64,000 nucleotides of DNA from Coleophoma eucalyptorum. Lineage: Eukaryota > Ascomycota > Leotiomycetes > Helotiales > Dermateaceae. How positions within the stretch are numbered: position 1 is the first letter of the stretch; every line of letters starts with the position of its first letter. Under the pieces are notes generated by a model. It did not search any database. It was given only the letters and a program-made list of their open reading frames with translations, and was not told the origin of the DNA. The stretch is from contig JALRME010000011.1 in NCBI GenBank assembly GCA_026120035.1, positions 620,001 to 684,000 on the forward strand. Reading direction: 5' to 3'. This document shows, piece by piece, positions 1 to 11,596 of the stretch. The translations under genes were made by a program, and so were the position numbers.

Positions 1-100
1 TGATATGATTGGCTGATCAAGTAAGGATCGTTATAACTCAAGATTGAGTATATCTATCTGCAAAATACAAAGCATGTCTTAGAATACGACAATATATCAA

Positions 101-2173
101 TCAAAACCCAACATGCTCCTTCAACGCCTTCAGTATATCTTCCATCGACCCTTGCCTCTCCAAAAGAGCCAAAATATGCTGGTCTGGTCTAACCAAGACG
201 GCCCCACCACTGCTTAACCCAAATCCCTTGATCCACTCATCAGCATACTTACCATCTAGCAGCTCGAAATCTTCGTTCAGGACAAGCAAATTAGTCTTGA
301 GTTGAGAAGGTAGCGCGTTTTTCGCACTCGACCAAACCTCTTTCCATCTAGCATCTTTACAAATCAGCGTAAACGCATCAAAAGCGCACAGGTCCAATGT
401 TGAGTACTCCTTCGCGCGCACCTCATCCAGACTGATTTCCGTAACATATGACGAGTCAATCGGTGGCATCCACTCTGGGATACATGCCGGTCTTGCCTTA
501 AGCCAAACATGGGGAACTCTTGCACCGATGATATACTTCCTGTAATACGGGCTGGCGCACTCAGGGATGGCCGTGTCACCATACACATAACCAATATGAA
601 GGCCATGGTTGTCAAAGTGTTCGCGCTGGCCCTCGATGCCCCTCTTGATCTCGTCTTCCCAAGCTGGATCTTTGACACGTGCGTATAAATTCTTCTTGGC
701 TTCTTCTGTTGTAGCAGCGTTACCAATGCCGAGTTTCTTGAGGAGCCCGAAGATCTGGATCCCGTTCTTGACGGATTGTTGGGCATTTATTAGAGCAACT
801 GTCTTTCGATCGTGCTGATAGGTTGAGAGGAGGCTGGAAGATTTTGGTGAGAGGCAAAGGTGGTTTTTGAGCGCGATCTTGTAGGCTAGGTTATGTACGT
901 CGCCTAAACCGGTGTTGAGTCCTAACCCTCCTGTTGGTGGGAAGGAGTGTGCTGCATCACCAGCCCTAGGATTTATCGAATGAGCCATTCTTCTAATCTT
1001 GATGGCATCATGTTGAACTTACAGGAACACATTACCTAGGCTATAGCTCTTTGCTACTTTTCGGCTGAATATCCATGGTCGGTTGCTTAGGACTTGGAAA
1101 GGAGTTTCTGTTCCTATCGCCGCGGTGACTGTCTTCCTACACAGTTCCTCATCCCAGCTTTCTACTGGATGTTTTTTCGCCTGGATAGTATCAATATTCT
1201 GACATGTCATTTAGGCGTTAGAAGACTTACATCAAAATTACAGATCAGAACTTGGTTGTCTCCAAGATCATAACCAATAATAAAACCGGAGACTTCAGGG
1301 TCCATAATCCAATGAAGCATTCCGAGTTTCTCTCCAACCACTGGTCGTAAATTGGCATTGAAGTGAATGGTCATCATTGTCTCTTCTATTCGTTGAAGAG
1401 GTAAGTCTCATGAATATGATGTGTAGCCGGGTTGCTTACGAGTAATGTCTCCCTCGCAATTGATTCCAAGTGATTCTCGGACTTTACTTTTAGCACCATC
1501 GCAGGCAATTACCTGTCTAGAGCGAATCTGATACTGTGTCTTTGCAGTTCTATCTTCAACAGTTGTAACGACCATATCTTCGAACTAAATACCGATTAGA
1601 TGCAAGTAATTCGGTGGCTGAAAAATACTCACTTGTTGACAACTGACGAACGAATGATTCTTCCTGACTTCTACGCCGTCTTTGATAAGATACTTAGCGA
1701 CAAGTTCCTCAAATGTTGGCTGAGGAATATTATGAATCATCTGAACTCAAGGTCAGTCTTATTTACGGGAATCAAATACCGGAACTCACCAAAGGCGTAT
1801 CCTCCAACACTTCCTTGTCCATCCGCTCATAAGGCAAGACACCAACATGCACGCCAGTCAAACTGGTAACAAAGTTGACCCAAAAAGCATCTTTTCTCTT
1901 GGTGCCCAAAGCACGAATCTCATTAGCATCGATGCCAAACTGACGGCAGATCTCAAAAGTGCGTGGTGAGATGGCATGTGCCTTTGGAGCATCCAGACGA
2001 GTCAAGTAACGCTCTATGACTAAACACTTGACTCCGAGTTTGGACAAGAGATGGGCCTGCAAGAGTCCAGCTGGACCTCCTCCAATGATTAGCACCGGAA
2101 TATCGACAGGTGTATCATAGTTTGGAAGTGATGATGGTGATGACTGGCTGGAGTGATCTGAGTGAGGCGCCAT
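101..2173 (-). CDS. FAD-dependent aromatic-ring monooxygenase (phenol hydroxylase/TfdB-like)
   Basis: This gene codes for a flavoprotein of the FAD_binding_3 class, whose members hydroxylate phenolic or other aromatic substrates with NAD(P)H and O2. I read six exons: 2173-1790, 1740-1633, 1584-1440, 1385-1231, 1198-1023 and 965-101, giving about 610 residues, close to TfdB-type enzymes. The dinucleotide-binding GGGPAG lies at residues 31-36. The second FAD motif, GDAAH, lies at about residues 325-329 and is restored only by joining exons 5 and 6 (NVFL then AGDAAHSFPPTGG). The C-terminus carries the thioredoxin-like tail seen in phenol hydroxylases (VLVRPDQHILALL). The start is the ATG at 2173, because the longer frame begins with GTG. 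No signal peptide is seen, so it is probably cytosolic. The substrate is unknown. It is the last of four same-strand genes with two carriers and a regulator, which suggests a catabolic or specialised-metabolite role. Confidence 0.88.
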
Positions 2174-2946
2174 GATTATAGCAGAGTTGAGTGAAAGAGC
2201 CACGATCGGTATTCAAAATACGGTCTTAGTCTATACTTATCTATCTCAAAAATAATTCCCGACTGATTGAAAGGTAGCAGCGTGGACCAGAGGACTGCTT
2301 CAATATTGGCCGGGTCAGACTGGCGATAGATATACTGATTGATCTAGAAGGATATCGCTTGACAACCCTTTAAACAAAACCTCGGCTTTTGTCCTGTGGC
2401 ACCTCTCTCAAACACCGCAATACCCGCACATCCGTCTTATTGAATCAGCACTAATGAGGGACAAATATGGTGAGGAAGTAGAGGCATTGACTTGCCACCT
2501 CGAGGGTTTTGTCTAAGATATCCCCACATACCTTCCCCACGAATATTCCCCACCACTTTCGCTGTCCCCATTGCACGTATCTTTTGCCGGAGAAGCTGAA
2601 AGCATTAGGCATTACTTCAGTGTTGATTGGACCGGTTAAATAATTCCGTTCTCACTACAATATCCTTGATCTGTCGGTGAAGTGCATGCTTATGCAGTAA
2701 GACGGTGCTCGATAGATTGGCGTGCACCTTGAATCTCGACTTTGCTGCCCTCAATATCCTGCTTGCTGAAGCGATTTAGATTCCAGGATTAAGAATTGAA
2801 CGGCGGTGAACATAAGATTATGTTGTAAGAGATGTCACATTGGTGTACAAGTGATATAGTGATATCGAAAACACTGATGTCTCCAGCTGGTATATCCTAG
2901 CCAATACAATAAGAATTTCCATTACCACAATTCCAGCATTCCGCCA
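2174..2946 (-). promoter_or_regulatory. Promoter region of the monooxygenase gene, with a CCCCA cluster
   Basis: This 773-bp spacer holds no gene. At 2521-2571 it has at least four CCCCA boxes within about 50 bp (TCCCCAC, TTCCCCAC, TTCCCCAC, TCCCCA). Boxes of this type can be read by C2H2 regulators such as CreA (SYGGRG) or stress-element factors. The same CCTTCCCCA string occurs in the promoter of the next gene, near 5159. The regulatory role is inferred. Confidence 0.4.
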
Positions 2947-4844
2947 TCAGTTAAGCCCTGCCCTTCCCATCAAGTCTGCCTTGACAATCCACTGTCTGAA
3001 GGCCTTGCCTCGCATATAAAGCAGTATCGTGCTCGCATACAGTGCCACATTGATAGCTGCAATGCTCATGAAGACCGTCAACATACCGTCGCGTATAATC
3101 CAGTCATTAATGACCCAGGTCCAGATCCAGGCGATAAGACTTTTTAGACAGCTGATAGTCACCATCAACTCTCCGCTAAGCTGTTTATGACAGTCTAGAC
3201 TGTATGCCATAGCAAGCGTTGCACCCATCTGTGCACCCGCACTCAAAATCCCAAAGCCAATAATGGGTCCTGACCAGTGAGTCTTTGCATTGTAGCTCAA
3301 ACCAGCGACTAGTGTACCGAAAAAGGTCAGGAAGATAGCGATAGCACATGCTGGGAGACGCATCTCTGGTTCTCGAATTCCATGGTTACGCTTTGTATAA
3401 TATGTGGCAATTCTGTCGGCCATAGGGCCACACAAGTACGTACCAACGAGGGATCCAATAAATGGCGAGAGGAATATAAGTCCCTGTGCTCCAGATTTGA
3501 AGTTATATGGTCTATAGATATCAGCTGCAATACTTGGTCATGAGGCAGGCAGACTTACGGAGGAGCAAATAATTGCGCGACACTTACTCCTAGAATGACA
3601 TTCCAGCCTAGCGCAAGACCATAAATGATGCTTGACCAGAGAACGGTGGGATATGTGACGAGTATGAATGGTCGCAGGAAGGTTTTCACCAGATTGACGT
3701 TGGGGTCACTTCCGGACCACGGCTTGAGACTTTGGAAGTACGTTGTCTTTGCAATTGGCTGGTTTGAATCCATTGAAGCCGGGGTGTCTAACTGATTGCT
3801 AGCAAGATCAGCAACTTCGCCGTCTTTGATAATTTCACTAGCTAGCTTCTCTTTCTCTTCCGGTGCAAGACCAGGTGGCAAGATCTGTGGTCTTGTTCCG
3901 GTATATTTTGTCTCTGGCATAGCAAAGACAAGTGTGATCTGGTTAAAAAATACTGAAATGGCAATAACAAAGAATGCCCATCTCACACTCAGTGACTGGA
4001 TGATGTACGCAGATATCAGAGGACCAATCTCGTTGCCACCAAGGACACCAAGTCCATAAATTGATATCTTCTCTCCTCTTTCGTGAAGGAAGAATGTATC
4101 GGTGACTGTACTTGGTACGATAGCTTCAATCGGAGCTTGCCAAAGACCTAGAAATGCACGGCCGATGATGAATGGAGTATAAGTCTTCTCGGCGCAGATA
4201 GCAAGCCAAATACAAGCAATTCCCATCAGGAAATTTGAAGTAAGATAGACAGGTCGCCGGCCAAATTTTACAGCAAGAGGCCTAGTACTCGATCAGTCGT
4301 TTGAGACTCTTCACGTACATTTATAATACTTACATCCAGAAGATGTTTCCCAAACCTTGACATATTAATGTGGCACCATTGGCGTGCGACATTGCTGCCA
4401 GCGAGACGTCGAAAAAGGCAACAAGTTGAAGCATACCTGAAATTATTAGCTTCTATAATTAAAGGCCTACAAATGCATACCGCCAGCCATCATAGGCCCG
4501 GTGATGGCGCCATTGAAAGCGTAATAAACACCGTTCATTAAAACCATCCACTTCTTCCTGGTTGACCATTTCAAAGGATCATTAGGGTCTGTTAGTGATG
4601 GCTGTGGAACGAGCAAGATGTGGCCGTCACCAATCTTAGCATGCTGAAGGCTTTTTAGGCGACTTTCTGTTGATCCAAGGCCATCTTCATCCATCATTAT
4701 TTCTGTACCTGGGGCAGCGACAAAGACTCGATCGATAGCATCGCCATTGGTTTTGATCGAGACAATTGGGTCGATCTTTGTCGGCGATGAGCCAATGGTC
4801 AGAGTGGTCGCAGACTCAGGATTATGTTTTTCGTGGTCAGGCAT
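2947..4844 (-). CDS. MFS transporter, DHA1 type (HOL1-like)
   Basis: This is a major facilitator carrier, probably in the plasma membrane, exporting or importing a small molecule by proton antiport or symport. Four exons (4844-4481, 4436-4334, 4281-3559, 3511-2947) give 584 residues. The N-terminal cytoplasmic part has the signature found just before TM1 in fungal DHA1 carriers (DPNDPLKWSTRKKW, roughly residues 87-100). Hydrophobic segments follow, with GRRPVYL in the loop after TM2/3 where the MFS motif A usually lies, and a central cytoplasmic loop between the two six-helix halves (about residues 290-350). All three introns are 44-52 nt with GT-AG ends, and the reading frame closes across each. 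The substrate cannot be read from sequence. Its neighbours, the monooxygenase on one side and the C2H2 regulator on the other, suggest it moves that enzyme's substrate or product. Confidence 0.9.
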
Positions 4845-5261
4845 CTTTGATGATTTTAGGATCCAAGGACTCCTGAAGTCGGAACCTAAAGTTGGGAGTT
4901 ATGGCTTATCAATGAATAGAGAAAGTGCAGCGCGGTCTCAATTATTTCAATCTCATGCTGAATGGTGTCAACTTCTTTCTTATGGTCTTTCCCTCCCATA
5001 TATAGGCTAGATTCGTAAGCCGGCATGTAGCATCACTGTACCGCCCCCTGGAAAGCTGCAGGTATGATTAGGGTCTGATAGTATTCTGTGCCATGAGTCG
5101 CTGGCCATGCTTGCATGTCCCGAAAGCTCTTCCCCGCATTTTGTCTTGGTCCAACACACCTTCCCCATTCTACATGTGGGACCCGCACATATCCCGACAA
5201 TATCTCCACAACCTTATCCCCATTCCAGGCCAAGAAATGGTAAGCTTCTAATTACTCTGAG

Positions 5262-5274
5262 TGGGGAATCCCCA
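5262..5274. promoter_or_regulatory. Palindrome TGGGGAATCCCCA upstream of the MFS gene
   Basis: This perfect 13-bp palindrome lies about 420 bp upstream of the MFS start, in the 588-bp spacer between the carrier and the C2H2 regulator. Both halves fit the SYGGRG core of CreA-like C2H2 proteins (GTGGGG, CTGGGG). A near-copy, GGGGCATCCCC, is found upstream of the NCS1 permease. A GATAAG (AreA-type) site on the minus strand lies nearby at about 5213-5218. Binding is not shown; this is a candidate operator only. Confidence 0.35.
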
Positions 5275-5432
5275 GATTGTACGCTTCCAGATTAGATGCT
5301 AAACATCCACGATGCCGGCAAATGCTCGACCTTCTCCATGCAGGCAGGGTATAATCAAACGTGGAGAGTACTCGACCAATTGATCTCTCGAAATCCAAAG
5401 GGGCGTAGTGTTTTGCTTGCATACTATATTAA

Positions 5433-7889
5433 TCATATACCCCTCGAAGCCTCATTGGCTATGCCAATCCACCGATTTAGTATGTCGTCCATGGCATGGG
5501 ACACCCCCCACCTCAGCGACATAGAACTCAGCGTAATCTGCAAGGAATTCAAATCGTACATGAGATTCCGCTTCAGTGACTCGCCAGGGATGTTGTCGGA
5601 AGTAGAATGTAGGAAAGCATCCATTTCGCTACTGCTGTGCGTGCGTATATTGGGATCCGTGATATCTACCGTCCATACATCTTCCCATAGAATTGATTTG
5701 GGAACTTGTATTGTTGGCAAGGCTGCAATGCAACGTGCACTATATATAGTCGCCACGGCAAAAATAGCTGCTGGGAGATGAATGGCATGAGATCGACCAA
5801 GAGGCAATCTGTCGACAAGATCCTGGATCGCCATTGCGTGTAGCAAAGCCCGCCGACCATCAACTGATTGTGACCAAGCACGAAGATCGAAATCACCAGA
5901 TGGTAGTCTGATTTCTCGATGTAGTCTCTGTTCAACTCCATAGTAGGTGCATATCCGCTGACAAAGTATCGTTACTGGGCACGCTAGATTGAGACAGATG
6001 GCGTGCCATCTGACTAGCAGTTCCATATTTTCTACACTTTTCTGGTTCGAAATTCCCAAATGCTCTCTATACAGTCGTACAAGAGCCCATGCTATTGTAG
6101 ATTTGGATGGAGTCCCCACCGCAGGTCCATCTCCTTCTTGCACGTCTGATACCAGCGATTGCATCCCTTCAAGTATCACTCGGACGGAGAAAATTGAGAG
6201 GGGATATTCCATGATCGTGGTATGCGGTGAGAATAAGGAGACATACAGCTCACGGAAAGAACGAGCTCGTGTCCCGTGCTTTCCCATCTCTAATATCCAA
6301 TCATCAGTTGTCGGAGCGAAAAAGGCTGCTTCAGAAGAAGGTGTGAATAATGGGTTGATGACATGACGAGCAGAAGGTGCATTTCCAGAGAATTGGCTAA
6401 TCTGACCATCCAAAACGTAGTGACCGAGAATTGCCCGATTCTGTACTTCTCTTGCTGCCCAAACTCTCCAAGCTTCCAGTTTCTGTTGCTCAGGAGCCTC
6501 TAAGCTTGGGACATTGGCTAGGTCGTAGCTCTCTCTGTTGTTGTACCAGCCACATTGCCTAGCCCAGGCGAATCCAAGACCATGAAATACTTGACTTGTC
6601 ATGCGCAGACTTTCGTTTTTGGATAGAAGGGCATATGTCTGACCTGTTAAGGCTGTCAAAAGTAGTTGAACACCATCACAATCATCCCTCGGCCCACGGG
6701 TCGAAATCAATGCTTGCCACGACGTACATACAGCTGTGTGCGCAAGTCTCCAAAGCGCCTCTCCTTTTGGAACGGCGTCCTTTGCGCCTACAAATAAAGA
6801 TCCCAATGCTATAATATTGAGAAGTAATGGGTGACTCGATTCCCGCACTTGAAAAGTGGCTTTGTGTATTATCGGAAAAGAGGTGTGAAATCTTTCAAAG
6901 AAAACGTGCATGCAGGTATCCAGAAAACCAGACGTGATGCCAGTTGATTCAATTTCGGCGGTCAAACCGGAAGAGATGTCAGAAATCAGCTTGCTCAGCT
7001 GGTGCATAGCATGATGACCCGGACCAGGAACACCATTTTGCTGGTTGTTTGGAACTGGGGAAGTGGCAGATTCAAGATCTGGTTGGACAGCGGATGACTG
7101 GAACTGCATGACGGGTAATGTTACAGGCCAATTGTGAAAATCTGAGAGTAGAAACTCCAACATATCTCCACCTCCTTGAGACCAAGGCTGTAAAGTATCC
7201 ATTGGAGCTTGAGGTTCGAGTTGAGGGTCTGTCGGGCCAATAGCATTGTAAGGCTGTGAATATGAAGTTGACGGAGAAGGATCATAAGTATTTGAAGATT
7301 GAATATTGTTATTCTGTGAGGCCCATCCTGTCTGAATAGCTCCGGGTAGAGATTGAACCGAAGACTGAGAGGTGGTTGGAGGTTGAGGTGTTGATGGTAG
7401 TTTGGATGGGGTTGTTGATTGGTTATCATGGACCCTTTTATGTCTTGCTAAAACATCCTGACGTCCGAAGCATTTTTGACATATTGGACATTGAAAGGGC
7501 TTCTCCTTGAGATCTGGTTTCAATTCAGCAAAATTTCACTAACTTATGATCTTTCTAGGAATAGACAGGATCTTGAATAATTCAGATTCTTTCGGGTCTT
7601 CCAATGATCAATCTCTGAGCGGTTGGTATGTTTCAAACATGTTTGATAACAGGTTTCTATTAAGAGAGAGGAAGAAAAATTATCTTACGGCTTCGTGAAT
7701 GTCTCTACGAATTGATGTTAGCCTATTCGGAGTACAATATAAACAATGGCTTACAGCTAAGTGCTCGGATTTTGTGAATCCCCTCTCGCATATTGTACAT
7801 CGAAATTTCTTGGGCGCGGTACCGGTGTTCCGAGAACCAGACACGATAGGCCTGTCATCTGGAGCCACATTCCCCACAGGATTGCTCAT
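5433..7889 (-). CDS. C2H2 zinc-finger transcription factor with fungal_trans domain
   Basis: This is a nuclear regulator with two adjacent classical zinc fingers at the N-terminus and a fungal-specific transcription factor middle domain. I read exons 7889-7755, 7704-7689 (only 16 nt) and 7513-5433, giving 743 residues. Finger 1 uses C31, C34, H47 and H51; finger 2 uses C59, C62, H75 and H79; they are joined by a LKEKPF linker. The micro-exon carries part of finger 1 (RHSRS), and only this splicing restores both histidines. After a Gln/Ser/Pro-rich linker (about residues 80-190), a fungal_trans-type region follows from about residue 240, with FHTSFPIIHKATF typical of its start. The start ATG at 7889 is chosen because the longer frame upstream has no family-like sequence. 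It lies between the MFS carrier and the NCS1 permease and is a likely pathway-specific regulator. It is not a Zn2Cys6 protein. Confidence 0.9.
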
Positions 7890-8590
7890 GATCAAAAGAA
7901 AGAAAACCAAGCAGTGCAAAGCTTGTTTCTGGACACTGATGGTTGATGATCTATCCGATCGAAACTGAGGTGGGAAGGTTGTGGAGAAGAGATGGGGAAG
8001 AGGGGAAGGTGGGAACGCTATGCGAAATAGAACATGCTTACATAATCGGAATCCATCAGACATCCTATTGTCTTTCCAGCTCAGGTTGACTTATCGTTGG
8101 CTCATCACGTAGCTCAGATATACTTTCCAGGCCCTGGTTTCGTCCTATTTTCCACGATTTCATTTAATCTGACAGATTCCTCTTTCGCCTTGCATAGGAT
8201 GGATCCTAGATTATTTTACTGCAGGTAAATCATTGAGGATTATGATTAGAGGCTACCATAACAATCAAACTATAATCAACCGACAAAAGGACGTTTTCAA
8301 TGGCAATCAGTTTACTTTCACTTACCTATTAGCATGATACCGTATCATCCCACACTCTGCTTTCTCGGCTGCTACAGAAATCAATTGTTCCATCTTCTTT
8401 ACATGTGAATTTGAAGGGAGTAAGTGCATAACCTTTCGCAAGAATAGATAAAATGCAAGCTCTAGAATTACAATAAAAATCATCTGATGTTTATATTTAT
8501 CAAGTAATATTATCTCTATATCAATATCTCTAATAGTTCGATCCCAAAAATCAACACCTATGCTCCTGCCCAACTTAAAGCAGTTCATTA
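7890..8590. other. Spacer between the NCS1 permease end and the C2H2 regulator start
   Basis: About 700 bp, with the regulator's promoter near 7890-8200 and the 3' flank of the permease at its far end. The 8220-8590 part is AT-rich. I see no gene and none of the CCCC palindromes found in front of the two carriers. Confidence 0.5.
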
Positions 8591-10478
8591 TCACATTCTC
8601 GGCGCAGTCTTCTCACCCATGACTTCCTTCTCCCTAATCTCTCTAGCATCTAATTGTGTTTGGTCCAGACTTGCGACTTCCAAGTCCGTCGGACCCACGG
8701 CCTCGATCAAGCCTGAATCCATCGTCTCCATGATGCCCAAGCCTGGTGGGCGTGAGATTTTGCAGCATATCCAATATAAGCCGCCACCGACAATGTACCC
8801 GAAGAAATAGGTGATTTGATACATTCGTGTGAGCCCAGTGCTGATGTGCATTCCATTGATAGAGGAAATGAGCCCTGCTATATGATTGTTAGTTCTGGCT
8901 CATTTTTAAAGAGATGGGGGACGAACGCATTGATGGTGCCCATGCTATACAGAAACAGGCGAATGCTCGCCAATTGAGGCCCCAGTTATACCAGTATATG
9001 CCTTTCTCGGAGTATAGATCGGGAATGATCCATTTCCTTCGGCGCACGATCCAGTACTATAGATTACGAAAGTTAGTGTATGCTAGGTTGTTGAGCTTAG
9101 GACAGTTCTTCAATGACGGTTATACTCACATCAGTGACTAAAATCCCAGTCATTGGAGCCACAAACACCCCAAAGGATCCAATGACTGAAAGGAAAACAG
9201 TCGCCTGTGAGAGGAATCTCCATGGCTGGATGATAACGCCAATAACTACAACCATCAAACCACCTCGTCTAAGCGAGATGAAGCGAGGAAAGACACCCGC
9301 GAAATCCATGCCAGAAGAAACGCAATTCTGCGTCATGTTCACGAATATCTGACTAATAAAGAATCCCAGGCCAGCAAAGAAGGTTCCTGCTCTGCATGCA
9401 GGTGTGTACTGTACGGTTTGAACATGTTGAAGCATGAGCAGTGGATTCCATTCCAGGATCCCGTACATCTGGTTTGTGGCACTGGTTACAATGACACCGA
9501 CAAGTGCACCGATCGTCATGCCGATTGGCATCGCTGTCGCCATACCTGGTTTTGGTGCAAATGGAGTTGAAGTGAATCTTGTCCAGTCAGATATTCGGAC
9601 CGAGCCTCCCGTATATGCGCCAGCGACTTGGCAGATTCCTTGAACCATGGCATAACGACCCTGCATGGCTGTGATGGATATAGCAGGCTTAACCAAGTTT
9701 CCAGGCCCGTGGTTGGCGTGGACAGCCCAGCCCAATACTCCAGCGAAGGTTACACAGGTGCAGAAGAATACCGGCCAGAGGAATCGGTTCAACTTGTGCG
9801 GAGGCACGAAGACAATCGGGATGAAGACTGCAATGTAAACCAGGAAGCCGATTAGAGCTTGTGTAGTGATTGCGGCATCTTCGGGAAGAGTGTTCTTCAT
9901 CGTCATGAAGGAATGGGAGAGAGAGCTGAGGATTATCACTACTGCTTCGCCACCATAGTATGATTGAATACCGAACTATTCTATGTTAGCCTTGTTCGCA
10001 ACTTGAGGCTTTGTTTCGATATAACGTACGTAGATGAGTGATTGGATGCAACTCAATGCTATGCACAGATATGAGCCATATAACCCCCAAGTAGCACGAC
10101 CCATCATTGTATATCTAGACATACATCAGCAACTGACCAGAAGGAATGACACAGGACATACCCCAGAAAATGCTGTCTCCCAGCCTCACCACACAAGAAA
10201 GCATTCAAACTGGCCAGACAACCACCGACAAGCACAGCACCACAAGCCTGACCAGCAGTCAAACCAATAGCGATGAGCGAACTCCCCAGCGTCCAACTCG
10301 TGAGGCAGATACCAGCCACGAACCAATACGAGTAAAAATCATACCAGGTATACGTCCTTTCGGCTTTGATGATGGGAAAGATATCGCGGTTTCCCCATCG
10401 TGAAGGTGGGTAGGCAGAATAGGCTTCGCCTTTCTGCTTCACCTCGACGGCCTTGATAACTTTGCCCAGCGCATCCAT
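8591..10478 (-). CDS. NCS1 family permease (uracil/allantoin/cytosine type)
   Basis: This gene codes for a 12-TM nucleobase-cation-symport-1 permease of the Fur-like branch, which takes up uracil, allantoin, hydantoins, thiamine or related heterocycles at the plasma membrane. Five exons (10478-10162, 10114-10030, 9975-9130, 9056-8927, 8877-8591) give 554 residues, the usual family length. Signature stretches are an N-terminal RWGNRDIFPI, a TWYDFYSYWF helix, the ISDWTRF motif at about residue 260 and GVFVAPMTGILVTDYW after splicing exons 3 and 4. A hydrophilic acidic C-terminal tail of about 50 residues is typical of regulated permeases. It is the first gene of the four-gene minus-strand group, with its own 1.1-kb promoter. 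The substrate is unknown; the location next to a ring hydroxylase would suit a heterocyclic nitrogen compound, which is inference. Confidence 0.92.
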
Positions 10479-11596
10479 TTTGCTTCTACCTGACCACGGG
10501 GGGAAATGTAGCTTGCAGAATAAGTAAGATGTCGACGTAACTAGGGAGGTTGCTAAAGTAGAGAAACTAGAAATTTATTAGCACGCGCAACGCGGTAGTC
10601 TTATATCACCCAGTCCATCTTATCCTCGACGTCGGGAAGCTTCCGAATCCATTTTCTGCAGGTGAAGACACAGCATGCTTCACACATACGCAGTATCGCT
10701 ATCGGTACCAAGATTAAGGAAACAGCGATAGAAAGAACAGCGATAAGGGCAGTTAAAGTTCAAGCGCCTTTATCTCTATATGCCGCAGTTCTGTTTTGGG
10801 GTGCTGGTCTCCAAAGATGGGGCTTGCTCGGTATCTGCCTTCCTAACATACTCCAGCCAAGGGGGGGGGGGGAGGTTGGATGCTATGCGATGGATATGCC
10901 ACCCCAACAAATAAAACCTATCAATCACTCCACAAATCATTCTTACAACGTACTAGCGTTTTATGGGCAACATAAGGCAATGGAGTTATTGGGCATTTGA
11001 AAGGGAGCTGGATGGATCTCCTAAAGTACGTTTGCGAGATCGAAAAAGCCCCTACGCCAAAATTTGCAGGACACTGATAAGCAGGACAAACGACAAGATT
11101 TCTTTCGGGACGTGAGCTTGTCTTCCGATTCCCCGACTCTTGACCAGTGTACTAAACTTGGGGTAAAGATTCATGACCTGTGCATGAAGTTGTGTAGGGG
11201 CATCCCCAGAATCTATTTGCTTTTCGAACCCTTTTCAGGCCTAGGGATTGTTGATTCGTTACATGTGGGAATCACGGACGAGAAATTATTGAACTGCGCC
11301 TGAAAATGGACGAATTAATCATTACAGTATTATATATTGGACCATTATGTTCTTGACTGTCAAAACTGGTCTGAAGAGTAAGTTCATTCAGCACTTCATC
11401 CATCTGGATGTATACCATTTACATGCATACGTAACCAAATCCACCATAGTAGTACATCTAGAGTCCTCGCTCGCATCGCTCAAAACGCCATAAAATGCTT
11501 CCACTACCCGCTTGCTGTCGTGTCTCCCGAGTGCACGCCAGAAATATCATATAAACTGCATTCTAAGTGCAATGGAGGTCCAATTACAGCTGGAAC
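10479..11596. promoter_or_regulatory. Promoter region of the NCS1 permease gene
   Basis: This 1.1-kb spacer has no supported gene. It contains a run of 12 G at about 10861-10872, GATAAG-type sites near 10741 and 11070 that could bind AreA-type GATA factors, and the GGGGCATCCCC near-palindrome at 11197-11207. The distal part also contains the 3' flank of the next gene. Confidence 0.45.
11197..11208. promoter_or_regulatory. Near-palindrome GGGGCATCCCCA upstream of the NCS1 gene
   Basis: The element differs by one central base from the palindrome in front of the MFS carrier (GGGGAATCCCC). It lies about 720 bp upstream of the permease start. Its recurrence before two genes of the same putative cluster is the only reason to list it. 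Confidence 0.3.

Noticed and set aside
988..1036. Alternative intron in the monooxygenase gene ending before MAHSINPR
   Set aside because: This would break the conserved NVFLAGDAAH motif; the donor at 1022 with the acceptor at 966 restores it exactly.
5296..5781. Plus-strand 161-codon frame over the end of the C2H2 regulator gene
   Set aside because: It overlaps, antisense, the coding end of a well-supported gene and lacks family features.
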